Source: a virus. Taken from it: a DNA stretch of 21,412 bases. Location of the stretch: the IMG/VR virus record IMGVR_UViG_3300032289_000853, positions 1-21,412 of that record; one strand, written 5' to 3'. The position numbers and the translations under genes were made by a program. Positions 8,228 through 14,052 of this stretch are shown piece by piece (within the stretch, counting starts at the first letter, position 1; each line of letters starts with the position of its first letter). The notes under the pieces are model-generated. The model saw only the letters and a list, made by a program, of their open reading frames with translations. It had not been told where the DNA came from and did no database searches.

Positions 8228-8950
8228 ACCCGGGGTGTCTTCCCTAAACGCATGGGTGGGTATGCTGCCAGAAACTTTTTCTGGGGGTGGGGGTTCTTCC
8301 GAATCAGATTCTTGATGGGTTGATTCGGGTGGAATAGTATGTATAGGATCTAGGGACTCCGCAACGTCGTCTGGGGGGGTCGGGGATGGGTGGGTCTCGC
8401 CCGCCAACTCGCGCAAAAGGGTGTCCGCCTCCACGAACGTCACATCCTCCGCGCCCGCCTTCAGCATCTCACGCAACTGCCCCATGATCTTGGCCTTCGT
8501 GTCCTCGCTCGACCGGATGTGCCTGATCTCCTTGCGTTCAGTAAAGGCCGACACTTCGGTGACTGTGCCGAGTACCTTAGACGCCTGTACCTTCGTTGCC
8601 TGTTTAGCTTCAGGGTCAATCAGCACTTGGACGAGGGATTGAATTACCAACGACCTCAAGGCTTCAGGGGTGCGATGTTTAGCCGACTCAATAGCCAGCT
8701 TATACGCCTCGACCTCAAGGGCTATCCTTGGGTCACTGGCCAGCTTATACGGCTCACATGCTAGCGTCGCCTTCGTCGCCTCCTTTTTGTGGCTCTGCCT
8801 GTATGCGTCCGCCTTCGTCTTACCGAGGGCGAGACCCTTCGCGAACTCCTTTTGCTTACCCGTCAAAGCTCGATCGGAAACACCTAGAAGCTCAGTCATT
8901 GGGACTTGCTCTAGCCCTTCCCTTATCTGCTTTCTTGTTAATGCTTTCAT
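8216..8950 (-). CDS. Terminase small subunit (DNA recognition)
   Basis: The product is 244 residues from ATG at 8950. A longer frame goes to 9040, but that ATG lies within an operator-like repeat. Residues 28-85 (LTGKQKEFAKGLALGKTKAD, then ASDPRIALEVEAYKLAIES) match the helix-turn-helix of small terminases, which bind the pac or cos site and load DNA on the large subunit. A helical middle follows. The last 65 residues are Pro, Glu, Asp and Ser rich and look disordered (SPTPPDDVAESLDPIHTIPP). The gene is visibly more GC-rich than the large terminase and portal, which may mark transfer. The SD, GGAGAG, is further from the ATG than usual, so the exact start is uncertain. Confidence 0.8.
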   Translation of the reverse strand: MKALTRKQIREGLEQVPMTELLGVSDRALTGKQKEFAKGLALGKTKADAYRQSHKKEATKATLACEPYKLASDPRIALEVEAYKLAIESAKHRTPEALRSLVIQSLVQVLIDPEAKQATKVQASKVLGTVTEVSAFTERKEIRHIRSSEDTKAKIMGQLREMLKAGAEDVTFVEADTLLRELAGETHPSPTPPDDVAESLDPIHTIPPESTHQESDSEEPPPPEKVSGSIPTHAFREDTPGRND

Positions 8951-9031
8951 GTGTGTTATCTCTCTCCTGTATTGGGGGAATGGGAAGCAAAGCTGTCCCG
9001 CTTCGCTATGTCCCGACGGGGCGATTTGAAC

Positions 9032-9051
9032 AGAAATCATTTGTAATTTCT
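9032..9051. promoter_or_regulatory. Operator-like dyad repeat, copy 4
   Basis: The sequence is AGAAATCATTTGTAATTTCT, with the same arms and 8-base spacer as the cluster at 8147-8227 and three changes near the right of the spacer. It lies 82 bases upstream of the chosen terS start, where it could block a leftward promoter. Confidence 0.7.
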
Positions 9052-9229
9052 AGCCCCTTTATGCAGCTTGTTTTTGTAGTCATTTCGTTCACAGTTTGAA
9101 AAACACTTTCACCCTGTTTTTTTAATACTTTGGATTACATAGGGAAAACCCCTAGCGTTGATTTTAAAGGCTTTTTTCATACATGGCACGATTCTATTAT
9201 GCTATATATGTGTAAGGCACAACATTTTG

Positions 9230-9254
9230 TTACACTGCTTTACACCAACTTACA
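9230..9254 (+). repeat. Three TTACA words at exact 10-bp steps
   Basis: TTACA occurs at 9230, 9240 and 9250, one helical turn apart, in the leader of the first rightward gene. An inverted TGTAAG lies at 9211-9216. Such phasing can mark a protein-binding site on one DNA face, but the words are short and chance is possible. Confidence 0.4.
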
Positions 9255-9269
9255 AAGGAACTTAAAATC

Positions 9270-9488
9270 ATGACCAAGATCAATGCTGAATGTTACTTCC
9301 AACCCGAGACCTACAACCCTCGTATTCGTGCAACTGTGCCACCCGCTTGGGTTATCGAATTTGAGTGCGCCTTGCCCAACACAAACGTTTCGCCTGTGTT
9401 CTACGGGCACACACGCAGGGAAGCCATTGAAAACGCTATTGCGACCCTTCAATCCTTCGGTCTTACTGGCCGTTTGATTCTTAACTAA
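9270..9488 (+). CDS. Small phage protein, first gene of the rightward operon
   Basis: The product has 72 residues and no recognised family. It reads as a small alpha/beta protein: strands around VIEFECALPN and a helix TRREAIENAIATLQSFG near the C-terminus. The pattern of a short beta segment then a helix with EAI is common in tiny phage proteins. The SD AAAGGA is 10 bases from the ATG. The gene is followed by a GC-rich UUCG hairpin. As the first gene after the control region it is probably expressed early; that is inference from position. Confidence 0.75.
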   Translation: MTKINAECYFQPETYNPRIRATVPPAWVIEFECALPNTNVSPVFYGHTRREAIENAIATLQSFGLTGRLILN

Positions 9489-9492
9489 TCCC

Positions 9493-9510
9493 GCCCCTTC
9501 GGGGGCTTTT
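9493..9510 (+). terminator. UUCG-loop hairpin with short U-run (weak terminator or attenuator)
   Basis: GCCCC-TTCG-GGGGC followed by TTTT lies just after the first rightward gene. The tetraloop is very stable but the stem is short and the U-run only four bases, so partial termination or RNA end protection is more likely than a full stop. Confidence 0.5.
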
Positions 9511-9527
9511 ACTTCAAAGGAAAAACC

Positions 9528-9770
9528 ATGCACACCGGAAAAACTTACTGGGCAATTCAAATCGACACTTGGGCATTGCAAGAGAAACTCCCAAAAGATC
9601 AATATCACCCTACCCGCAGAAAACTACAAGCAGACCTAAAAACCGCCCTCAATGGCTTGACGGAATACAAAACCGAACAATCCGCTACTGAGGCATTTAA
9701 CAAACTGCCAACCGATCTACAAGCCGTTTCCGGCATTGTTGAGACTACCCCAGTGTTCGGAATACTTTAA
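9528..9770 (+). CDS. Small hypothetical phage protein
   Basis: The product has 80 residues beginning MHTGKTYWAIQIDTWALQEK. It is hydrophilic, with a helical stretch around residues 28-45 and no Cys, signal peptide or membrane segment. The SD AAAGGA lies six bases before the ATG. It follows the UUCG hairpin and precedes a second hairpin element at 9771. No family is recognised and no function can be proposed from the sequence. Confidence 0.75.
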   Translation: MHTGKTYWAIQIDTWALQEKLPKDQYHPTRRKLQADLKTALNGLTEYKTEQSATEAFNKLPTDLQAVSGIVETTPVFGIL

Positions 9771-9811
9771 CCGCCTGAGCACTGCCTGAAGCCCTTGTGT
9801 GAGGGCTTTGG
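9771..9811 (+). repeat. Intergenic hairpin element, copy 1
   Basis: CCGCCTGA, then after an inserted 12 bases the stem AAGCCCT (9789-9795), loop TGTGTG, and AGGGCTT (9802-9808). The same element recurs at 10973-11001. There is no U-tract, so it is more likely an RNA stability or attenuation element than an intrinsic terminator. Confidence 0.6.
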
Positions 9812-9842
9812 GGATTACTTACCACCAACCAAAGGAGAAACC

Positions 9843-10019
9843 ATGAACGACAAACCTAAAACAATGGGCGAACTGGAAGCCGAAAACCTTGACGGCTTCC
9901 GCAACCCCTCCAGGACTCCGGCAGAACAAGCCGAGATTGACAGACGCACAAAAGCCATGCGCGAGCATGACCGACTGCACACCGCCATTGAAAAAGATCA
10001 ACCCGAAACCGATGAATAA
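9843..10019 (+). CDS. Small charged phage protein
   Basis: The product has 58 residues, highly charged and probably mostly helical or disordered (GELEAENLDGFRNPSRTPAE, REHDRLHTAIEKDQ). The chosen ATG at 9843 has the SD AAAGGAG; a longer frame from 9795 has none and would run through the hairpin element. It is followed directly by the first GGAGACCATCCGATG cassette. No family is recognised. Confidence 0.75.
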   Translation: MNDKPKTMGELEAENLDGFRNPSRTPAEQAEIDRRTKAMREHDRLHTAIEKDQPETDE

Positions 10020-10036
10020 AGGAGACCATCCGATGA
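10017..10036 (+). promoter_or_regulatory. Shared RBS cassette, copy 1
   Basis: TAAAGGAGACCATCCGATGA contains the stop of the upstream gene, the SD and the start of the next gene. The same 20 bases recur at 10351-10370. Related cassettes lie at 11653, 11832, 12005 and 12977. Confidence 0.85.
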
Positions 10037-10176
10037 AACGCTATTTTGTCCACATCCCAACATGGATACATGCCATGACCTGCTACGGCACGAACAAAAA
10101 GGACGCTATCGCCCGATTTCGCCATCAGCATGGGCTTGTCCGCATGCCCAAGGGCTACGGCATTTGGGAGGCTTGA
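10033..10176 (+). CDS. Tiny phage protein with basic alpha/beta look
   Basis: The product has 47 residues: MKRYFVHIPTWIHAMTCYGT, then NKKDAIARFRHQHGLVRMPK and GYGIWEA. A strand, a helix with DAIARF, and a basic end are the visible parts. It uses the shared RBS cassette. A longer in-frame reading from 9889 is rejected because the cassette places the SD here and that reading would overlap the previous gene. Function is unknown. Confidence 0.75.
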   Translation: MKRYFVHIPTWIHAMTCYGTNKKDAIARFRHQHGLVRMPKGYGIWEA

Positions 10177-10353
10177 ATGTTTACCTATATCGCGTTTTAC
10201 AAAGGCAAAGAAATCACAGTTAACGCCCTCCGTTCTTTCGATGCTCAGGAGATCGCTAGCAAGATTTTTAAAGCCAAAAAAAGCTACGAAGTGACTGTGA
10301 TGCTTGTCGCCAAAGGTGACGAGCCAGTTATCCAAAACCCCGCAATTCTTTAA
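10177..10353 (+). CDS. Tiny conserved-looking phage protein
   Basis: The product has 58 residues: MFTYIAFYKGKEITVNALRS then FDAQEIASKIFKAKKSYEVT and VMLVAKGDEPVIQNPAIL. The pattern beta-beta-helix (AQEIASKIFKAKK) then a strand VTVMLVAKG resembles short proteins seen in many environmental phages, though no function is known for them. The ATG follows the upstream stop directly (TGAATG) and the SD GGAGG lies in the end of that gene. Confidence 0.78.
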   Translation: MFTYIAFYKGKEITVNALRSFDAQEIASKIFKAKKSYEVTVMLVAKGDEPVIQNPAIL

Positions 10354-10370
10354 AGGAGACCATCCGATGA
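10351..10370 (+). promoter_or_regulatory. Shared RBS cassette, copy 2
   Basis: These 20 bases are identical to 10017-10036, covering the upstream stop, the SD, the CATCC linker and the next start. Confidence 0.85.
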
Positions 10371-10645
10371 CCAACCTCAACAACCTTATCTGTGACGCTA
10401 AAGCGGGGAAACCCGCCACCCTGACCGATGCACAAAAGCACGATTTACTCTGCATGGTCAGCAAATATTGCAGACGCGAAACAGTCAACAAACTGGCGCG
10501 ACGAATTAACCTTCCTTTGTCCCTTTGGCAAGATGCGGGGCTTTTCTCTCGCGTGACTGTTGACGATGGAGGGGTGAGCTATATCTGCGGGCAATCATGG
10601 CGCGATGAGATGCGAACCCTTCGCGACCTGATTTTGTATAAATGA
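10367..10645 (+). CDS. Small phage protein with possible DNA-binding helices
   Basis: The product has 92 residues. The first part is polar (LICDAKAGKPATLTDAQKHD), then comes SKYCRRETVNKLARRINLPLS, which could be a helix-turn-helix-like element, and a C-terminal QSWRDEMRTLRDLILYK helix. The start at 10367 is set by the shared RBS cassette; an in-frame extension to 10304 overlaps the previous gene. Function is unknown and the DNA-binding hint is weak. Confidence 0.75.
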   Translation: MTNLNNLICDAKAGKPATLTDAQKHDLLCMVSKYCRRETVNKLARRINLPLSLWQDAGLFSRVTVDDGGVSYICGQSWRDEMRTLRDLILYK

Positions 10646-10652
10646 GGACAAC

Positions 10653-10802
10653 ATGAGCAAGTCAGACCTACAAACCATTTTTGAGATCGCCCGCATAACT
10701 TTGTCGCACCAAGCAACTAGCGACCTGATAGCCCGCGAGCTTGATCTAAGCGATGAAGAACTAAACCGCCTTTTTTCCGTCATTGAGGAGGTTACAGGAT
10801 GA
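10653..10802 (+). CDS. Tiny helical phage protein
   Basis: The product has 49 residues: MSKSDLQTIFEIARITLSHQ, then ATSDLIARELDLSDEELNRL and FSVIEEVTG. It looks all helical, with ATSDLIARELDLSDEEL suggesting a helix-turn-helix-like pair. The SD GAGG lies at the end of the upstream gene. Its stop overlaps the next start (ATGA), and its end encodes the next SD (GAGGAGG). Confidence 0.75.
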   Translation: MSKSDLQTIFEIARITLSHQATSDLIARELDLSDEELNRLFSVIEEVTG

Positions 10803-10972
10803 ACTACCCACCCGCTTACATCATCGACATGGGCTATAAATTCGAGCGCACAAAAAGCAGCAAAACCGCGAAAACTTACCGCGATTGGCTAGCCCAAGCC
10901 ACCGCCAAAGACCCCGACAACCGCTTGGAGATCGTCCGATTGTTTGAGATAGGCAGGGCAGAGGCTAGATAA
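10799..10972 (+). CDS. Tiny basic phage protein
   Basis: The product has 57 residues: MNYPPAYIIDMGYKFERTKS, then SKTAKTYRDWLAQATAKDPD and NRLEIVRLFEIGRAEAR. It is basic and likely helical in the second half. It overlaps the upstream gene by ATGA with a strong SD inside that gene. A hairpin element follows its stop at once. No family is recognised. Confidence 0.75.
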   Translation: MNYPPAYIIDMGYKFERTKSSKTAKTYRDWLAQATAKDPDNRLEIVRLFEIGRAEAR

Positions 10973-11001
10973 CCGCCTGAAGCCCTTTTTGAGGGCTTTG
11001 G
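10973..11001 (+). repeat. Intergenic hairpin element, copy 2
   Basis: CCGCCTGAAGCCCT, loop TTTTG, then AGGGCTTTGG. The stem AAGCCCT/AGGGCTT (10980-10986 and 10992-10998) is the same as in copy 1 at 9771, with the same CCGCCTGA lead. Both copies directly follow a TAA stop. Confidence 0.6.
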
Positions 11002-11032
11002 AGGGTACTTTTGCCCGAACAGGAGAAACTAA

Positions 11033-11341
11033 ATGATGAAAGTTGATAAATACAACGTCAGGATTGTACGAAAGGGCGACCGATACGGGCGCGACGATTG
11101 CCTGACCCATGACGACGACCGACCAGTGGTTGAATTCTATGACTCAAACCATCCGACCGAGGACGGGCGAGGCGGGTTTGTGAGCCGTTATTACGTCGGG
11201 ACGCTACTCGGGCATGAGGGCTTTTATGGGGGCGACCCTACGGGCGGACTATGCCTAGACGGGGGTCAGCGTGACGTCTACACAGTCAGCGATCAGGATA
11301 TGAACACAGTCAGAGATTATTTAAAGGAAGAAACAAAATGA
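11033..11341 (+). CDS. Small hypothetical phage protein
   Basis: The product has 102 residues, acidic and Gly/Tyr-rich: VDKYNVRIVRKGDRYGRDDC, then DRPVVEFYDSNH, GGFVSRYYVGTLLGHEGFYG and SDQDMNTVRDYLKEETK. It looks like a compact alpha/beta domain with several aromatic residues. The SD AGGAG is seven bases from the first of two ATGs. Its stop overlaps the next start (ATGA). The general pattern is familiar from other phage hypotheticals, but no function is known. Confidence 0.8.
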   Translation: MMKVDKYNVRIVRKGDRYGRDDCLTHDDDRPVVEFYDSNHPTEDGRGGFVSRYYVGTLLGHEGFYGGDPTGGLCLDGGQRDVYTVSDQDMNTVRDYLKEETK

Positions 11342-11652
11342 ACACCAAAACTCACAGATCACCGCACCGAGGATGGATGACAGAATCTCACGTTGAGATT
11401 AACGACACCATGCGCCTGAGAATCCTCACCATGAAACGATGGGGCGGGTCTCTCTGCACCACCGCGACAGTTGAGCACAAAGACGGAAATTATTTCTCAT
11501 ACGAGCCGTTTAAAGACTACGACAAAACAATTTTGAGCACACGCCCCGCCCGAGTAACTCAGCGCACAGTCGAGGAACAACACGCACAGGCTACGCGAAA
11601 CCTTGACGTTATCCGCGACACCATCGACCACCATTACGCAACCCTGAATTGA
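11338..11652 (+). CDS. Small hypothetical phage protein
   Basis: The product has 104 residues and is basic. The middle (MRLRILTMKRWGGSLCTTAT, then VEHKDGNYFSYEPFKDYDK) reads as a small beta sheet, and the end (RTVEEQHAQATRNLDVIRDT) as a long helix. It overlaps the upstream gene by ATGA; the SD AAGGA is inside that gene. A shared RBS cassette follows its stop. Function is unknown. Confidence 0.78.
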   Translation: MNTKTHRSPHRGWMTESHVEINDTMRLRILTMKRWGGSLCTTATVEHKDGNYFSYEPFKDYDKTILSTRPARVTQRTVEEQHAQATRNLDVIRDTIDHHYATLN

Positions 11653-11667
11653 GGAGACCATCCGATG
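11653..11667 (+). promoter_or_regulatory. Shared RBS cassette, copy 3
   Basis: GGAGACCATCCGATG is an exact match to copies 1, 2 and 4. It directly follows the TGA stop of the upstream gene. Confidence 0.85.
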
Positions 11668-11847
11668 AAAACCTACGATATAAATTTTACATACACGGCA
11701 CAACACAACATCATTGTTGAGGCTGAAACAGAAGAACAAGCTAGAGAGATTGCACAACAAAAATTCAACGCTAATGAATCCAATTACGAACTTTGGGGTT
11801 CTTGGGAAATTGGATACATAGACGAACTAGAGGAGACCATCCGATGA
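11665..11847 (+). CDS. Small alpha/beta phage protein
   Basis: The product has 60 residues: MKTYDINFTYTAQHNIIVEA then ETEEQAREIAQQKFNANESN and a tail YELWGSWEIGYIDELEETIR. Two strands and the helix EEQAREIAQQKF make a pattern common in tiny phage proteins and reminiscent of the 58-aa protein at 10177. It starts from a shared cassette, and its own last residues EETIR are encoded by the next cassette, so coding and RBS functions coincide. Confidence 0.8.
   Translation: MKTYDINFTYTAQHNIIVEAETEEQAREIAQQKFNANESNYELWGSWEIGYIDELEETIR
11832..11846 (+). promoter_or_regulatory. Shared RBS cassette, copy 4 (inside coding sequence)
   Basis: GGAGACCATCCGATG here is read in frame as the end of the upstream protein (EETIR) and also serves as SD and start of the next gene. 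Confidence 0.85.
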
Positions 11848-12020
11848 TTGACCAAAACGATATTTCAAATGCAGTTTTGAATATGTACGACATTCGGGAC
11901 GCTTTGTCTAAACGAATGAAGGCAAGACGTATACATGACCCCGACACAGACTATTCCATTGGCGACTGTATAGATGATGTGATCTTATTTTTGGAACAAC
12001 TAGAGGAGACCAACCAATGA
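11844..12020 (+). CDS. Small acidic helical phage protein
   Basis: The product has 58 residues: MIDQNDISNAVLNMYDIRDA, then LSKRMKARRIHDPDTDYSIG and DCIDDVILFLEQLEETNQ. It appears all helical. The start at 11844 is fixed by the cassette; an in-frame extension to 11793 would overlap the previous gene. Its end again encodes a cassette variant (EETNQ) and overlaps the next gene by ATGA. No family is recognised. Confidence 0.78.
   Translation: MIDQNDISNAVLNMYDIRDALSKRMKARRIHDPDTDYSIGDCIDDVILFLEQLEETNQ
12005..12019 (+). promoter_or_regulatory. Shared RBS cassette, variant copy 5
   Basis: GGAGACCAACCAATG differs from the main form at two linker positions. It is coding for the upstream protein and gives the SD and start of the next gene. 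Confidence 0.75.
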
Positions 12021-12436
12021 TTCAAATTATCACGACCAAAGACGGATTCATGGTGCAACACATGGACGGAGAACTTGAGGGCGAATACCTTTGCGATGCC
12101 AAGGGCGATAACCTTTTCCAGTGGCACAGAGAAGCCGAGGCCGTCATGTATGCCGCTTTTGATAAAGATCAAAGCCTCATGACTGACGACCGAGCTTTAC
12201 TGTATTACACCGAAAAACTGGCTCAACATGGTTGGTATGCGATGGGAATGATCCACCTTGAAGATGTTAAAGACCACATCAACGGAGGCACAGACATTGT
12301 AGAGATGCCATCCGATGAAGTGCTGAACCAAGCCTGCGCCCGCGTTGCCCGCAAATACTCGTTTGAGGATTACTTGATGTGTACCGAATGGGCGGCAGAA
12401 CTGGCAATGCAATACGCACAGGAGGAAACACAATGA
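12017..12436 (+). CDS. Hypothetical phage protein (largest of the small-gene island)
   Basis: The product has 139 residues and is acidic: MIQIITTKDGFMVQHMDGEL, then YLCDAKGDNLFQWHREAEAV, and a C-terminal half rich in helix (DEVLNQACARVARKYSFEDY, LMCTEWAAELAMQYAQEETQ). The N-terminal 35 residues look like a small beta unit. No catalytic motif is evident. It overlaps both neighbours by ATGA. Function is unknown. Confidence 0.8.
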   Translation: MIQIITTKDGFMVQHMDGELEGEYLCDAKGDNLFQWHREAEAVMYAAFDKDQSLMTDDRALLYYTEKLAQHGWYAMGMIHLEDVKDHINGGTDIVEMPSDEVLNQACARVARKYSFEDYLMCTEWAAELAMQYAQEETQ

Positions 12437-12648
12437 AAACATCTGAACACTTTGCACTTGACGAATGGTTGTCAGACTACCCCGACAACCTGACCTATGA
12501 CCAAGTAATCACCATCTTGCGCGACCCTGAGAACACATGGTGCGCGGATGACATTACTGTTTGGGAAGTGGTAGAGGACTGCACTTGTGACCAAGTGGCG
12601 GGATTTATTGAGAGCACAAAGAAACATTTTGAAAGGGTTACATCGTGA
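12433..12648 (+). CDS. Small acidic phage protein
   Basis: The product has 71 residues: MKTSEHFALDEWLSDYPDNL, then TYDQVITILRDPENTWCADD and ITVWEVVEDCTCDQVAGFIE, ending STKKHFERVTS. It is acidic, with three Cys (including CTC). The ending is like that of the 67-aa protein at 12989 (RKAFEKVST), hinting at shared ancestry. SD AGGAGG lies inside the upstream gene and the start overlaps its stop. Confidence 0.78.
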   Translation: MKTSEHFALDEWLSDYPDNLTYDQVITILRDPENTWCADDITVWEVVEDCTCDQVAGFIESTKKHFERVTS

Positions 12649-12992
12649 AAGACGATTCTTATGAACGCATTGACAAAATGTGGGAGACCAAAGCTATGGA
12701 AGAAAGACAACTTTTAAAAGCCAAGATTAAAGAACTGTTAGATGAAAACCATCCGGCAGAAATGGAGCGACTAACTGGCGCGAGCGAAACCTTGTGCTAT
12801 CAGATCGTGCATGAGATCTACAAAGACGGAGGCTTGCACGAACCCCAGTATTGGGAAGCCGAGCGAGTGGGTGACATTTGGGCTATCTACGGCAAGACAT
12901 TTGCGGGTGAATACATAGATGCCAATGGCGATTGCCTTGCGTTTGATACAGAGGAAGAAGCTAACGAATACATAAAGGAGTCCATCCGATGA
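12645..12992 (+). CDS. Small hypothetical phage protein with GTG start
   Basis: The product has 115 residues. It starts at a GTG that overlaps the upstream stop (GTGA), behind AAGGG. The first 65 residues look helical (MEERQLLKAKIKELLDENHP, then LTGASETLCYQIVHEIYKDG), and the rest is an alpha/beta unit (VGDIWAIYGKTFAGEYIDAN, EEEANEYIKESIR). The ending ESIR is coded by another RBS cassette variant. An ATG at 12660 or 12675 could also serve but lacks an SD. Function is unknown. Confidence 0.75.
   Translation: MKDDSYERIDKMWETKAMEERQLLKAKIKELLDENHPAEMERLTGASETLCYQIVHEIYKDGGLHEPQYWEAERVGDIWAIYGKTFAGEYIDANGDCLAFDTEEEANEYIKESIR
12977..12991 (+). promoter_or_regulatory. Shared RBS cassette, variant copy 6
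   Basis: GGAGTCCATCCGATG differs from the main form at one base. It codes for the last residues of the upstream protein and sets the next start. Confidence 0.8.
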
Positions 12993-13192
12993 TCTACTTT
13001 GCACTAAACCCTGATGGGCTTTTGTATAACTTGGGCGACCACGGAGATTGGGAATCGGCAGAAGAAACCGCTAGCGATCTACGCATTGACCCAATATGGA
13101 CGCTCAACGAGGACGAAGCCCTCAACTGGGCAGAATTTATTCTGACTGAAATTAAACAAACCCGTAAAGCATTTGAAAAGGTATCAACATGA
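12989..13192 (+). CDS. Small acidic phage protein
   Basis: The product has 67 residues: MIYFALNPDGLLYNLGDHGD, then WESAEETASDLRIDPIWTLN and EDEALNWAEFILTEIKQTRK, ending AFEKVST. A short beta hairpin, then a helix with SAEETASDL, then a long helix. It overlaps both neighbours by ATGA. No family is recognised. Confidence 0.78.
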   Translation: MIYFALNPDGLLYNLGDHGDWESAEETASDLRIDPIWTLNEDEALNWAEFILTEIKQTRKAFEKVST

Positions 13193-13350
13193 AAGTATCT
13201 GAACTAATCGCCCACCTAAGCGAACTGCCCCCGCACCTTGACGTAATGGTGTGGGATGCCGGAAATCGCAGCAAAATTGCGAGCGTGGACGACTCATTTA
13301 TCCATGACGAACAACCATTCGTTGAACTAAACACAGACACAGACGACTAA
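13189..13350 (+). CDS. Tiny phage protein of the KVSELI type
   Basis: The product has 53 residues: MKVSELIAHLSELPPHLDVM, then VWDAGNRSKIASVDDSFIHD and EQPFVELNTDTDD. A helix KVSELIAHLSELPPHLDV followed by a small beta unit is a pattern seen in many phage proteins of unknown role. SD AAGG lies eight bases before the ATG, which overlaps the upstream stop. Confidence 0.78.
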   Translation: MKVSELIAHLSELPPHLDVMVWDAGNRSKIASVDDSFIHDEQPFVELNTDTDD

Positions 13351-13366
13351 TTAAAGGAGAAAGAAA

Positions 13367-13567
13367 ATGACTGCAATAACTAAAACACAGATGGTAAACG
13401 CCTGTGCTGACTACGAAACGGATTGGTTCTTTGATAGAGAACCCGAGGAACAGAGGGAGGTGTTCCGACACATCCAACTGCATGGGTTTGAGGGGTTTAA
13501 CAAAATCCCAGACGAAGAATTGTTCGCCACTTGTATACACAAGGGCATCTTTTTAATGGAGGAATGA
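13367..13567 (+). CDS. Small acidic phage protein
   Basis: The product has 66 residues: MTAITKTQMVNACADYETDW, then FFDREPEEQREVFRHIQLHG and FEGFNKIPDEELFATCIHKG, ending IFLMEE. It seems largely helical. SD AAGGAG is close to the ATG. The end codes for the next SD (GGAGG). No family is recognised. Confidence 0.77.
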   Translation: MTAITKTQMVNACADYETDWFFDREPEEQREVFRHIQLHGFEGFNKIPDEELFATCIHKGIFLMEE

Positions 13568-13568
13568 A

Positions 13569-13889
13569 ATGAAATACGAACAAGTTTGCAAGATACTTAA
13601 TGACGCAAAGATTGACTTTTGGGTCAACGATATTGACAAGACTAAATACATTCATGTCAACTTTGATGCTGAGTTTGAACCAACACACGAACAAACGGCA
13701 TTCATTGACGCTTACCTAACTTGCGTCGCAAGCGCAACAGAGGAGGAGTGCATAGCCTTTTTTGAAGAAGAAGCACCGCAAGATGGAGACGCATTCACAG
13801 ACAAGTGGAGCTTAGGCACATACTCATCCATCATGGACGCATGGTGCGTTTGGCAACAAGCTATGAGCTACGCAAGGAGCAACAAATGA
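13569..13889 (+). CDS. Small acidic phage protein
   Basis: The product has 106 residues: KYEQVCKILNDAKIDFWVND, then IDKTKYIHVNFDAEFEPTHE, QTAFIDAYLTCVASATEEEC and a helical C-terminus with SIMDAWCVWQQAMSYARSNK. It is acidic with several Trp and Cys. The SD GGAGG is eight bases upstream. Its stop overlaps the next start. Function is unknown. Confidence 0.77.
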   Translation: MKYEQVCKILNDAKIDFWVNDIDKTKYIHVNFDAEFEPTHEQTAFIDAYLTCVASATEEECIAFFEEEAPQDGDAFTDKWSLGTYSSIMDAWCVWQQAMSYARSNK

Positions 13890-14050
13890 ACTACCAATCA
13901 AGCTACTGGGATGATGAGAAGCTAGACATATTCCGAGACATGGAACGCAGGGCTTTTGCCGAGGGTAAACCGCAGGAAATAACCGAACTCTACGGCTTTA
14001 TCATCGACACCCTAGAAGAACTTATTCAAGTAAAAGAATCATTGGAGTAA
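13886..14050 (+). CDS. Tiny acidic helical phage protein
   Basis: The product has 54 residues: MNYQSSYWDDEKLDIFRDME, then RRAFAEGKPQEITELYGFII and DTLEELIQVKESLE. It is acidic and almost all helical. The ATG at 13886 overlaps the upstream stop and has AAGGAG; a longer frame from 13805 would lie inside the previous gene. Its last codons supply the next SD (GGAG). Confidence 0.77.
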   Translation: MNYQSSYWDDEKLDIFRDMERRAFAEGKPQEITELYGFIIDTLEELIQVKESLE

Positions 14051-14052
14051 TC

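Larger units (their letters stand above)
8951..9269. promoter_or_regulatory. Divergent control region between head operon and small-gene operon
   Basis: This 319-base stretch has no gene. Leftward it holds the terS leader, with a hairpin AGCGAAGC / GCTTTGCT (minus strand, plus positions 8986-8993 and 9000-9007) whose G.U pair fits only minus-strand RNA. An operator-like repeat lies at 9032-9051. A weak leftward -10, CATAAA (9058-9063), would put the start within that repeat. Rightward, TATTAT (9195-9200) or TATATA (9204-9209) could be a -10, but no good -35 is seen. Three TTACA words follow at 10-base steps. The bases 9064-9190 are AT-rich and otherwise featureless. Confidence 0.6.

Noticed and set aside
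9018-9032. A minus-strand GTTCAAATC that looks like a tRNA T-arm, possible tRNA or attachment site.
   Set aside because: No complementary stem of five bases, no anticodon or D arm nearby, so no tRNA or clear tRNA fragment can be supported.
8951-9040. N-terminal extension of the small terminase and, likewise, of the winged-helix gene to 8155.
   Set aside because: Both ATGs are part of operator-like repeats (ATGATTTCT is inherent in the repeat). No SD precedes either, whereas internal ATGs fit better.
9856-10491. A 211-codon frame on the minus strand opposite the small genes.
   Set aside because: It lies antisense to four rightward genes with good SDs, has none itself, and has the Cys/Phe/Val-rich look of a shadow frame.
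12308-12318. CATCCGATGAA inside the 139-aa gene, like the shared RBS cassette.
   Set aside because: It lacks GGAGAC upstream, and the ATG there is followed by a stop after two codons; taken as chance.
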